From Fulvia fulva (taxonomy: Eukaryota > Ascomycota > Dothideomycetes > Mycosphaerellales > Mycosphaerellaceae), in assembly GCF_020509005.1 (NCBI RefSeq), contig NC_063016.1:3596001-3660000 (forward strand): a stretch of 64,000 nucleotides of DNA, written 5' to 3'. Every line of letters starts with the position of its first letter. Position 1 is the first letter of the stretch. This document shows, one piece after another, positions 54,145 through 64,000 of this stretch. Below the pieces are notes generated by a model. It worked only from the letters and a program-made list of their open reading frames with translations. It had not been told where the DNA came from and searched no databases. The position numbers and the translations under genes are program-made.

Positions 54145-54964
54145 ATAGATAGATTTATTATTCCCCTGTTCTAGGACCCTATCCGGCCTATATAGGTATA
54201 TATCTATTGTTATGTACAAAGGGAAACCCGAAAAGGTGAAAACCCTTCCCGCCCCCGACTACTCCTTATCTAGTTTAGCTTTCCCTCTAAACGTACGTAG
54301 TCTATGTCACTACCCCGTTAGCCCCCGCTCCTAGCCGGTCTCGTCGCGCTATGTCGTGTCCTCTCTTCCTATACTACTCCTACTAGGCGGTACTGTTCTA
54401 GCCAGCCCTTCTCTAGTATCTAGTTCGTAATACGCCGTAGGTCCTTAGCGTTGTTAAGAAGTGCCCTAATCGTCTAGTTCCTCGCCTTTGCTATCCACTC
54501 CCCCCTTCCTAGCGACTACCTCGGATAGACGAGGAGTACGTGCCGTACGTTCTAGGAGCGATAGCCGTAGGGGTAGCTAGTATTCGTATATCCTAGAACC
54601 TTCCTCTATAATAGGTACCCCTAGAGGCCGATATGTTCGCTTCGTAGTTAGGTTGCTATACTACTCTATACCCTCGTAAGGCGGTAGTAGATAAGCTTCG
54701 GGGGTGCTTAACCGCGGATTTTATAGCTGACTATTCCTTAGGTTGTCCCGCTAGCTAAGGGCGTCTACTATACCCTATAACCTAGTTGTTCTACCTCTCT
54801 TTCTATAGTTGCTCTACAAACAATTTCTTACCTTCCTATTATATTACTAGCTATTCGTCCCTTACCCGGTAGTTCGGCTCGTTTCCGGGTCGAATGCCCC
54901 TATACGCTAGTACTAATTTGCGGGCCCTTACGACTATACTAGCGATGACCTTCTATACTAGGTA
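54145..54964 (-). mobile_element. LINE-A copy A4, 3' fragment (820 bp), RIP-degraded
   Basis: The 3' end of LINE-A (3' UTR and the last ~210 codons of ORF2), minus strand, inserted in copia C2 gag. The target duplication ATACATCTTATATAG lies at 54130-54144 and 54965-54979. The stem-loop is still present near 54221-54245. It is a 5'-truncated insertion typical of LINEs and was later RIPed. Confidence 0.9.
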
Positions 54965-54979
54965 ATACATCTTATATAG

Positions 54980-55725
54980 GGCCGTTATATTATACCGTCT
55001 ATACGATGCCTTCCTTATCGCTTAATCTAAAGGAAGGGATAACTCCGATAATATAGAGGGTATCGCTATAGATAGGGTTATAGCGGGGATGTCCGTAATA
55101 ATGTCTTTAAGGACCTAGTCAACCTACTTTAATACTAGGTATATTCTTATTAGCTTGAACGATGTTTCGTAGTTCTCTCTTATTAGAAGAGGTACTACTC
55201 TCTTTCTTATAAACCTAGTCTCGTTCTCTATTTTTATAAGTTAAGGGACAGGTTAGCTACCCTTAGGTAAAAGGATATATTCGGTCGTACGCGATCGGAT
55301 CGAAATAGAATAAACCGAACGCGAGGTTAATAGCGGAGAGGATAGCTATCCGCCGGGAAGAGGAGGAAAGTCGGTCGGTAAGGATCGTATTAGTACTAAG
55401 ACACTATAGCGTAACTCTCTTAGTAGAGGGGGTTTCTAAGACACTACGGCTCTCTTAGAATAAACAGTTAGTCGATACGAACGCGATGTCCGGAGAGCGA
55501 CTCTTCTTAGTAAGCTCGCCTACTTGTCTAAGGTATTAGTATAGGCTCCCTAACTCGGAGTCTAATAGTGCCTTACTAGGCTCTTTTACGTCTTATATAT
55601 ACCTATAGCACGGCTATAGCTTCCTATATAATGCGGGTGCGGCCTCTAGTCTGCCTTCCTTTTGTTCTAAAGAGGAATAACTCTAATACGACTTTATCGA
55701 GGGTAGAATACCGAGTTACTAACCC
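54980..55725 (-). pseudogene. Copia C2 gag N-terminal remnant
   Basis: Minus-strand sequence between the primer-binding site and LINE-A4. Stops interrupt every frame. The position after the 5' LTR identifies it as gag, but no domain is recognisable, as is common for copia gag N-termini. Confidence 0.5.
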
Positions 55726-55737
55726 GGGATTATAACC
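55726..55737 (-). promoter_or_regulatory. Primer-binding site of copia C2, initiator-Met half-tRNA type
   Basis: Directly after the LTR on the minus strand stands GGTTATAATCCC, close to GGTTATGAGCCC (complement of the tRNA-iMet anticodon arm) and to the site at 19474-19485 in copia Cx. Confidence 0.5.
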
Positions 55738-55974
55738 TATTAAATAGGTACGAGTTACGTAGTAGTAGAAGACGGCGGATTATATAAAAGACGAAGAAGG
55801 ACCTAATAGGATAGCGTGTATCTATATATAGTATCGCCGGTATTAGTAGTATAGGTAGATACTAGGTATCCGGATATTTACTAGCCTATAGGCTAGTAAA
55901 CCCTAGTCACGTGATCTAGTCACATGACACACCTATACCTATATACTTGTCCTACGGCCTATATGTTCTCAACA
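55738..55974 (-). repeat. 5' LTR of copia C2 (237 bp)
   Basis: Begins TGTTGAGAACAT on the minus strand. Aligns end to end with 5107-5343. Contains CACGTG and the 24-bp palindrome core at 55877-55900. Confidence 0.88.
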
Positions 55975-58037
55975 TTATACGTCTTCTCGTCCCCTAAGTA
56001 ACTAGCTACTATATAGTCGTAGAAAGCCTATATAATACGAGTACGTACCGGGATTTCACTTTTATCTAGATTATCTTCTAACTCCGGAGGAACGAATAGG
56101 CTTTAACTACTATATATATTCTTAATATATATTATACCTCCGACTAGGACTATATAACGGTTATTAATACGGTACTTCCTTAGTAAGGTATATACATCAT
56201 CTCGTTCTAGCTATTAAACGGCTTCCTTAGCCTCTAGTTACGTATAGAGTCCTTAAATAGCGGTCGTAAGCGGAGTTATAACGTTATTATTATATACTGA
56301 TAATACTCTAGTAGATAATAGGTTTAGGGTACGATCTAGGCCTAGTAATACCTAATACTACTATTAGTTTCGTAGGTTATCTAGGTCTCTAGGCTTCGGT
56401 AAGTCCTATAAACGTCGGGTTAAGCTATCTAGCTTAGTACCTTAAACTCCTAGCCTATAGACGATCTCGAAGAAGAACTACGAGAGAAACTCGGCCTAGC
56501 GAGCTTATCTACAGTTTAATTACTTCGTACTTATAAACTATTCGAGGTTCTTATAATCGGAGTATATAAGCGTCGGCTTGTCCTTAGATTCCGGGTCTAG
56601 TAGATTCTTATAATCGTCGGTACCGTATCCGTTAATAGTTAGCTCCGGTCGCTATTTCTCGAAAGCTTATATAATAGCTACGAGCTCCTTATCGTAGATA
56701 TTGTAGTTATATTACTAGGGATCTATCTTCTTAGATATATAAGCGATAGGATATAATACTCCTCGCTCGTTACGTTATAAGAGTACTACTACTATTACGT
56801 AATCTAAGGCATCTATTTCTAGAATAGTCTCTCGCCCTAGGTAGAAGTGTTTAAAGGTAGGCGTATTAATAAATACTTACTTTAATGCCTCGAACGCCTA
56901 TTAATATACTAGAGACTAGTTCTATAGGATATTCTTCCTCGTAAGCTTTGTTATAGGTAAGTAGATCTTGCTAAAATCTTTAATAAACCTACGGTAGAAG
57001 TTAGTAAACCCTATAAACGATAAGATGTCGGTGACATTCGCGGGTATAGGCTAATTCTTAACGTATTTAATCTTAGCTAGGTCTATCTTAATGCCCTTAT
57101 TTATAATAATAATACCTAGATAAGTAGTCTCGTATCTAAAGAACTCGTATTTGTTAATATCTAACTAGAGCCTAGCGGTATCTAGCTTTTATAGAACCTT
57201 TAGGATATATTAGATATACTCTTCTCTTATCTTACTAAAGACAAGTACGTTATTAAGGTAATATAATACGAAGTCATCTAGAAACTCCCTTAGTATATCG
57301 TTTATAAATGACTAAAACGTTCCTAGTACATTATATAGTCTAAAAGGTATAACTACGTACTCAAACTACCTATATCTAGTAGTAAAGGCCGTTTTCTACT
57401 CGTCTCCTACTATAATACGGATACGATTAAACGTAACGATAACATCTAGTTTAGTAAACTATTACGCGCTAGTAATATAATCTAAGGTCTCTTAAAATAG
57501 TGGAATCTAGTAGCGACTCTTCGTCGTAAGCGCGTTTAGAGCTCTATAGTCTACGTATACTCGTAGCCCTCTACCCGGCTTTTTAACTATTAGAATAGGT
57601 GCTACTACTAGTAATACGCTTCTCTAAATAAAACCCTTCTTAAGTTAGTCGTCGATCTACTTCTTGATCACCTCGTTCTCTTATATAGAGAAGGAGTATA
57701 GTCTTCGAAATAGCGGTATCTAACTATTCTTTAGCTTAATCTTATAGTCTATACTAGGCCGTCGCGGTAGGACCTTATCTACTTCCTTACGGCTAAATAG
57801 CCTAGCTATTTCCCTAAACTCTACTAGTAATAAAGGGATAGGATCCTAGTCTTTATCCTTACCGTTTATAAAACGTTAATAGTCGTTAGCTAATATAGTA
57901 GAGGCGTTAAGTTACCGCTAGGTATAGTTACCCCGGGGCTCCTCCTATCTATCTATGTTTTCTTAAGTATTAGTATCTACTAATATCGCCGCGCTACCTC
58001 CTAGTACTAGCTTCGCTCTTATACCGAAAGCCTTTAG
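55975..58037 (-). pseudogene. Gypsy-5 pol remnant: RT, RNase H, start of integrase
   Basis: Minus-strand gypsy pol. From the right, RT has a [13 protein letters not shown] block near 57570 and a catalytic box reading YLNN at about 57250-57262, where YLDD is expected: both Asp codons are now Asn by G-to-A change. RNase H has EIDALDYVIVVVLL near 56815-56770 and YNIYDKELVAII near 56720-56690. An integrase N-terminal segment (RYIVLVGGIIYIKN near 56160-56120) is then cut by copia C2 at 55975. The 5' part continues beyond LINE-A2 at 63050. Confidence 0.8.
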
Positions 58038-58279
58038 TATATATACGGATAATAGTGTTCTTATATACCCGGGTCGGCTTATCGATCTCTACGCCAAAAC
58101 AAGACATATTCGAAAGCTCTTATTAAGGCTATTCTAACGATATACAAAGCAGGCCACTGCCCCTAGGACTAAGGGAGTTCTACCTTATTCAATCTAGATA
58201 GCTTAAAGCTCTCTTTACTCTGTTTCTTTAGCTCTAAACGCCGCGGAGGTGCCTAGCTACATTAGGTAACTCCTAGGTA

Positions 58280-59560
58280 ATAGTAGCCTAGGCTACGGTA
58301 CTAACGGCGCCTACGGCCCTATAGGCGAAGCCCCCCTAAGACAACTAGTAGCAACTTATAGAGGACGTAAAAAGTATAGAAACTAACGATCAGCTCCCTT
58401 ACCGGTCTCTATAGGTAATGATCACTTAGCTACGCACGGCGCTTATACTATCGTATTACCGAGGGTAATAAGAAATAAGGACGACGTCCTAGGCGATTAG
58501 TAAGGCCACCCGGAATCAACACCCCTATAGCTAGGCATCGGTCGCGGCATCGATACTAGGCCCCCGCCTAACGTACGATATAGTTACGATCCGTATTATA
58601 GCAAAGGAAGACTAGGCCGAAGTTACGAAGCTATCGAATAAGGAGCTCGCCTAACGAATCAACTAACTAGGGGTGGTCGTAGTGAACTAATAGTCTAACG
58701 GTACTCTATAGATCTATACTAGCTCTGCTACTACTAGGAGGCACCTAGAGGCATAGCTATAGTAGGCATCTAAGGTTACGGCATTAGCGAAGGTCTTAAC
58801 GAAACAATTTACGATCCTAGTCCACGATATACCTAAGGAGTTTGACCTAACTAACTAGGGTCACCTACGCGCTCTCTAAGAGGACAACCCGGTCACTCTT
58901 AACTCTCTAATCTAGAAGGCGACTTGGCTCTATAGGAAATAGCTAGAAGGCAAGAAGGCCTCGGCGCTAATAGTATAGCTATAAGACGCGAAAGCGGCGG
59001 ATCTAGCGATAGAACAAGGCCTAGTCTAGCAATATAGCCTTAAGATAGTAGAAAAGCACTCCTTATCCTTTCGTATGCTCTAATGCTTCAAATACTAATA
59101 GTATAGACACCAAACCTATACGTATACAAATAAGCAGGCCTACTCGAACTATATAGGAGACTATATATCTAGGGACTATACATCGACTACGAGACGGTAC
59201 GCGAACTGTCCGGGGTACTACCTATCGTATAGTACGGAATGCCTATAGCGGAAACTAGCGAAAAACAAGGCAATCACAAACAGAACCGTCGCCCTAAGAT
59301 TCTACGGCGACCGTAAGGCTAGCCTATACCGGAACTAACTAGCGGCGGTCGGGTATAAGCGCCCTAGGGCCGAGAACGATATAAAGGATACGTAACCTAG
59401 GGCGTACGGGAGGCCACGTGCTCTACTAGCTACGGCGAGGGAATCTAACTAGGCCCGGCTCCCCTTTAGTACATAGCCGATAGGCGTAGACTAGGACGTA
59501 TAGGGTAGTAGGACATAGGACGATATAGAGGAAATGATTGTCGATACCGATAACTAGCCT
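58280..59560 (+). pseudogene. LINE-A2 ORF1, broken
   Basis: Counterpart of the intact ORF1 at 27541-28818. The start codon is lost (ATA), many stops sit at CAG/TGG sites, and Cys/His codons of the knuckles are partly changed to Tyr. Confidence 0.82.
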
Positions 59561-62500
59561 CGATACGCTTAGCATTATCTAGTATAACGTTAACTATAGT
59601 AAGGATATAGTCTAGAACCATTTCCTATACGAGGCGGACCCTCGCGTCTACTACGTCCTTATAATCTAGGAGCTATAGATTAACCCGTACTATAAGAGAC
59701 TAACGACCTATAAGTTACTAGGCTATACGACATGCCTACGAGGCGACGGCAGACCCCGTACGTACTTCTATATTAGCAAGGACATACTAGAATCCGACTA
59801 GGAGGTAGTATACTACGCAGACGAAGAAGGCGGGGGCAATATTACCTCCCTCTACGTAGGTAGCACCTAGATACACAACCTATATATACAACCGCTAGCC
59901 TCGAGGTCTAGCCGCGACCTAGGGGTCTATAGACACCTAGACAGTACGCTTAAGAGACAAGGGTGCCACATCGTAGTAGGAGACTTTAACATATACTACC
60001 CTTCCTAGGAAAGCCTTATATAGCCGTACCCTATAGCCGACGAAGTACTCGACTTGATAGCGAGTAACGTAATTACCCTTAATACCCCGAAGGACCTAGG
60101 CACCTAGAAGAGAGGGGGACTCTAAGGCACGATCGACCTCTCCTAGATCTTAGATAGCCACTACCACACGGTAACCTACTGTGGGATCGAACATGAACTC
60201 GAGGCGTCGTTAGACTATATACTAGTTAGGACCTCTATTACGACATAGATATAACGTATACTAGCGGGAACCCCTAAGCTAAACTAGGGAAAGGCCTACT
60301 AGGCTAACATCTAGGCGTACCTCGATAACTCTAAGAGGCTAGTCTAGATCGCGTAGTAGCAATATAATAGTAAAGACGAGATAGACGAAGTAGTCTAGGG
60401 GTTAATAGACGAAATAAGAAAAGCGACCTTACTTCACGTTCCGCTTACCTAACTAACGATATAGTCTAAACTATACTAGACGCCGGAGTGTACTACGGTA
60501 GTAAGAGAAGTAAGGAGAGCCCGCCGGGTATAGACGAGCAGCTATAGCGAGGAGGCCTAGAACGTATATAGGGAGGTATACTAACAGAAGAAAGCTATAA
60601 TACGAAGGGAGAAAGTAGTCGGCTAGAGGGCTATAGTAGAAGAAATCGCCGGCAAGCTAGAGAGGATGTAGAAGCTAGCGAAATGGGCCCGACAGGACCC
60701 TATATAGGGCCCCTCCTTCTCTATCCTAGCGCTACAATCGCCTAGTAGCCCGGTTAGCGACCCCGAGGCTAAGGCGCGTCTACTAGCTAGCAAGTTCTTC
60801 CCGCCCCTAGTCGAGGCTAATCTAAGCGACATAAACAGCTCTACTCCCCTAGCCCCTAGTATCGCGGTCTAATAGGAGGTGTCCGAGGGAGAAGTTACCG
60901 CTATACTAAGGAAGTTGCCGGCGAAGAAAGCCCCGGGGCCGGATAGGATCCTAAACGAGCTACTAAAGAAGTGTAGAGATCAACTAGCCCTAGTAGTTAT
61001 AGCGATCTTTAACGCCTACCTATAGACCGGGTACTACCCGATAGCTTTTAAACAATCGACGACAGTGGTCCTACGTAAGCCGTAGAAGGAAGACTATACG
61101 TAGGTAAAGTCGTACCGCCTAATTGCGCTCCTTAACACTCTTAGGAAGGCGCTTAAGAAGCTAGTTATAACGAGACTCTCCGAGGCGGTAGAGGAACACT
61201 CCCTACTCCCGGACACCTAGATAGGTACGCGCCTATAGCGATCGACGCTATCCGCGATAGAACTTATCACCTCTTAGGTAAAGGCCATCTAGTATAAGAA
61301 TAGGGACAAGGTAGCTTCCTTACTTAGCCTAGACATATCGGGAGCCTTCGACTACGTGTTATACCCGCGGCTACTCTATATCCTAAGGTCGAAGGGACTC
61401 CCTAAGTAGCTTATTAACTTCGTACGGTCCTACCTCTAAAACCGTAGTACGTCGATCCTAGTCGGCTAGTATAGAAGCCTATTTTAAGTAGTCTACACTA
61501 GAATCCCGTAAGGCTTAACGCTAGTACCTATTCTGTTCCTCTTCTTTATAGCGACGCTACTCCTAGCCCTAGAATCCTAGAACACCGCTACGAGCGGCTT
61601 CGTAGACGACACGAATATCCTAGCGTAGTCTTCCTCGACTAAGGAGAACTATAGGCTACTAGAAGAGAAGTATAAGATCTACGAGGACTAGGCTAGGAGG
61701 CACGGGGCTCGGTTTGCCCTAGAAAAGTACAATCTAATACACTTTACGCGCCGGCTACGGTTCTATAATATGTAAGCTTCTATCTAGATATAGGGGCACA
61801 CGACTAACCCGGTAAATCAGCTTAGGATCCTCGGACTATAGGTAGACCCGGCGCTACGGTAGAGGAAGTACGTATAGGCAATATTACGGAAAGCTAAACA
61901 GAATATAGCATTATACTAGAGGCTCACTACGTCTATATAGGGGGCGGACTTCCGGTAGTTACGACTTCTATATACGGCTATTATACGGCCAGTCCTTACC
62001 TATAGTAGCTAAGTGTAGTCCTTAGGCGAGAGGGCCTACCTATCGAAGGGACTCGTCGCGCCGCTAGCGAAGATCTAAAACTAATGCCTAAGGAAGGTCA
62101 CCGGGGTATATAAGTCGATACTAACGAGGATACTTAAGTACGAGACCGCTATACCGCCGATCGACCTATATATCTAGGGACTACGGACCTCCTACTTAGG
62201 CAAGTCGGCATAGTACCTAGTATAGAAGGTCATCGCTAGTATAGTCGTAAGGGCCCGCGAATCAGTACTAGCGTATAGGGGCATTCGACCCGGAAACGAG
62301 CCGAACTACCGGGTAAGGGACGAATAGCTAGTAATATAATAGGAAGGTAAGAAATCGTTTATAGAGCAACTATAGAAAGAGAGGTAGAACAACTAGGTTA
62401 TAGGGTATAGTAGACGCCCTTAGCTAGCGGGACAACCTAAGGAATAGTTAGCTACAAAATCCGCGGTCAAGTACCCCCCGAAGCTTATCTACTACCGCCT

Positions 62501-62860
62501 TACGAGGGCATAGAGTAGTATAGCAACCTAACTACGAAGCGAACATATCGGCCTCTAGGGGTACCTATTATAGAGGAAGGTTCTAGGATACACGAATACT
62601 AGCTACCCCTACGGCTATCGCTCCTAGAACGTACGGTACGTACTCCTCGTCTATCCGAGGTGGTCGCTAGGAAGGGGGGAGTAGATAGTAAAGGCGAGGA
62701 ACCGGACGATTAGGGCACTTCTTAATAACGCTAAGGACCTACGGCGTATTACGAACTAGATACTAGAGAAGGGCTAGCTAGAATAGTACCGCCTAGTAGG
62801 AATAGTGTAGGAAGAGAGGATACGACGTAGCGCGACGAGACCGGCTAGGAGCGGGGGCTA
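59550..62860 (+). pseudogene. LINE-A2 ORF2, broken
   Basis: Counterpart of LINE-A ORF2. Endonuclease (about 59575-60240), RT (about 60900-61900) and C-terminal Cys-rich segment are all recognisable but interrupted by stops. Nearly identical to A3 from about 60700 to 62930. Confidence 0.85.
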
Positions 62861-63049
62861 ACGGGGTAGTAATATAGACTACGTACGTTCAGAGGGAAAG
62901 CTAAACTAGATAAGGAGTAGTCGGGGGCGGGAAGGGTTTTCACCTATTCGGGTTTCCCTTTGTATATAACAATAGATATATACCTATATAGGCCGGATAG
63001 GGTCCTAGAACAGGAGAATGACAAATCTATCTATCTATATATACGGATA

Positions 63050-64000
63050 GCGGGTCTCGCGTAACTTACTTATTAAGATTTTCTTTAGGGTTAAATATCT
63101 ATATTATATATACTTTATAGCCCTTCCTCCGGCTTATACGCCGAAGTACTTCTATATTAATAGGCTTAATATCGATCTCCGGCTTAGTCTCGACCTTTAG
63201 TTCTTTCTTCGTTTAACGCGCTAGGCGCTTAAGTATTTTAACCCTATCGGCGGGTAGTAGCTAGCGGACGTAGTAAGACGGTTCCGGTTTATCGTAGGTA
63301 TCGACGGTATGTTGTATTACTACCTTCGTCGTATACGTCTCCTATACTACTATAGGTTCGTCTTTGTCCTCTACGTAGGGTTTAGCGTAATTAGATAGAG
63401 CTTAAGGTCGTAAACTCTCTAGTACTAGTATCTCGGTCTAAAGAACGCCTCTTCGTATAATACCCTTATCGTTAATAGACTATACGTATACTAGTTTAGT
63501 TCCGAGTATATAGTTCTATCGATAATATAGTAAGAATAGGGTTATAGTTCCTAACGTATAGTAGAACGTAGGTTAATACTCGTCGTACTAGGGACGGCCG
63601 AGGACTATATCGTATCCTAGTAATACGTAGTAGCTAGACCTAGTCTCTACGTAGTTACCGATCTGAATCTATACCGTTGTTCTATAAGTAATAAGGTCAC
63701 TAGTAGGTCGGCTATCTACTAACATTAGCCCTAACGGATTAGGTAGCTATATTATATTAAGGTTATTCTTATACGTAAAGTCGATATTAAAGTACGTAGA
63801 GTTAGTACTATTATTATAAAGGGTTTAAGTAGGGATCTTTCTATTTACTATATATAGTATAACTAGATAAGAAGCTATTACCGGATTATGTTTATCTATA
63901 GAGTAGTTTATAGCTAGTAGGGAGTATACTAATATACTTAAAACCTTGCCTCCCTTAGGAGGCCTATGTTTATATTTATACTTTTTCTCGTTTTCTCGTA
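63050..64000 (-). pseudogene. Gypsy-5 protease region remnant
   Basis: Upstream part of the Gypsy-5 pol on the minus strand. A retropepsin-type C-terminal block VLLGYDIVLGRPQYDEYQP lies near 63620-63565, preceded by LMLVDSRPTSDLI near 63730-63690, and followed by a linker with a Lys/Glu-rich, protein-like sequence near 63260-63140 leading to the LINE-A2 site. Stops are few but present. It runs off the window edge. Confidence 0.65.

Larger units (their letters stand above)
51186..55974 (-). mobile_element. Ty1/copia retrotransposon C2, 5' part, RIP-degraded
   Basis: Minus-strand copia of the same family as C1. It has a 5' LTR (55738-55974), a primer-binding site (55726-55737), gag (about 55720 down to 53550, interrupted by LINE-A4 at 54145-54964), protease and integrase (about 53450-52200) and the linker up to the first RT block (ETFTPTIRY near 51225-51195), where LINE-A3 begins. 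The 3' half is absent. The right flank (55975 on) is gypsy pol, so C2 is inserted in Gypsy-5. Confidence 0.8.
58052..63035 (+). mobile_element. LINE-A copy A2, full length, RIP-degraded
   Basis: 4984-bp plus-strand LINE-A flanked by the 14-bp target duplication TATATATACGGATA (58038-58051, 63036-63049). Removing it rejoins the Gypsy-5 frame exactly (TRDPLSVYILKAFG across the site), which confirms the borders. It holds a 5' UTR, ORF1 (ATA in place of ATG at 58280-58282, knuckles near 59080-59240), ORF2 from about 59550 (GDFN near 59985, FVDD near 61605, Cys-rich end near 62600), the 3' UTR stem-loop near 62930-62960 and the tail of three ATCT repeats. It is less completely mutated than A1: scattered CA and TG remain. 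Stops in both ORFs. Confidence 0.93.

Noticed and set aside
1..64000. Host genes, tRNA or rRNA genes, CRISPR arrays, biosynthetic or defence clusters
   Set aside because: No such gene or array could be supported; every recognisable coding stretch belongs to a retrotransposon.

Overview
The window looks like a filamentous ascomycete (Pezizomycotina) heterochromatic or gene-desert region. It is 64 kb of nested retrotransposons in which I can support no host gene, tRNA or rRNA. Almost everything carries the mark of repeat-induced point mutation (RIP): CpA and TpG are nearly absent, TpA (ctag, tata) is everywhere, and CpG is plentiful. In the reading frames of the dead elements, stops sit where a CAG, CAA or TGG codon would be expected. 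Two LINE copies stand out because they keep normal CA/TG: LINE-B at 43227-48369, fully intact, and LINE-A at 24067-29047, intact at both ends with a RIP-mutated block in the middle.

Left part (1-15.7 kb). A copia element (C1, 3' half, LTR 5107-5343) carries a RIPed, 5'-truncated LINE-B (381-3775) and lies next to the integrase and chromodomain end of a gypsy element (Gypsy-2, 5344-6902). The 3' LTR of Gypsy-2 (6903-14816) is split by two insertions: a 1.5-kb LTR element (6960-8488, 5-bp repeat CCTCG) and a complete chromovirus (Gypsy-1a, 8521-14708, repeat GCGGC). A LINE-B fragment follows (14817-15729).

Centre (15.7-38.8 kb). A four-level nest: gag remnant of a gypsy element (Gypsy-4) < LINE-A copy A1 (about 15767-31350) < copia Cx (19239-29851, repeat TTCCT) < young LINE-A (24067-29047, 12-bp repeat). 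A second chromovirus copy (Gypsy-1b, 32585-38772, repeat CTAAT), the same length as Gypsy-1a to the base, splits a Gypsy-4 LTR.

Right part (38.8-64 kb). Gypsy-4 pol on the minus strand (38964-43226) is interrupted by the intact LINE-B. Then come LINE-A copy A3 (48401-51185), a minus-strand copia C2 (51186-55974) with a LINE-A fragment A4 (54145-54964), and a minus-strand Gypsy-5 pol (55975-64000) carrying the full-length RIPed LINE-A copy A2 (58052-63035).

The two LINE families are Tad-like. ORF1 has three CCHC knuckles, and ORF2 has an AP endonuclease, a reverse transcriptase with FVDD, and a C-terminal CCHC. The two ORFs overlap at ATGA/ATGACTAG, the 3' ends are short (ATCT)n tails, and both families share a 3'-UTR stem-loop. 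The main points of interest are one apparently coding-competent LINE in a RIP graveyard, sharp mosaics of mutated and unmutated sequence that suggest gene conversion between repeats, and a small chromodomain-carrying LTR element. I found no non-transposon system.
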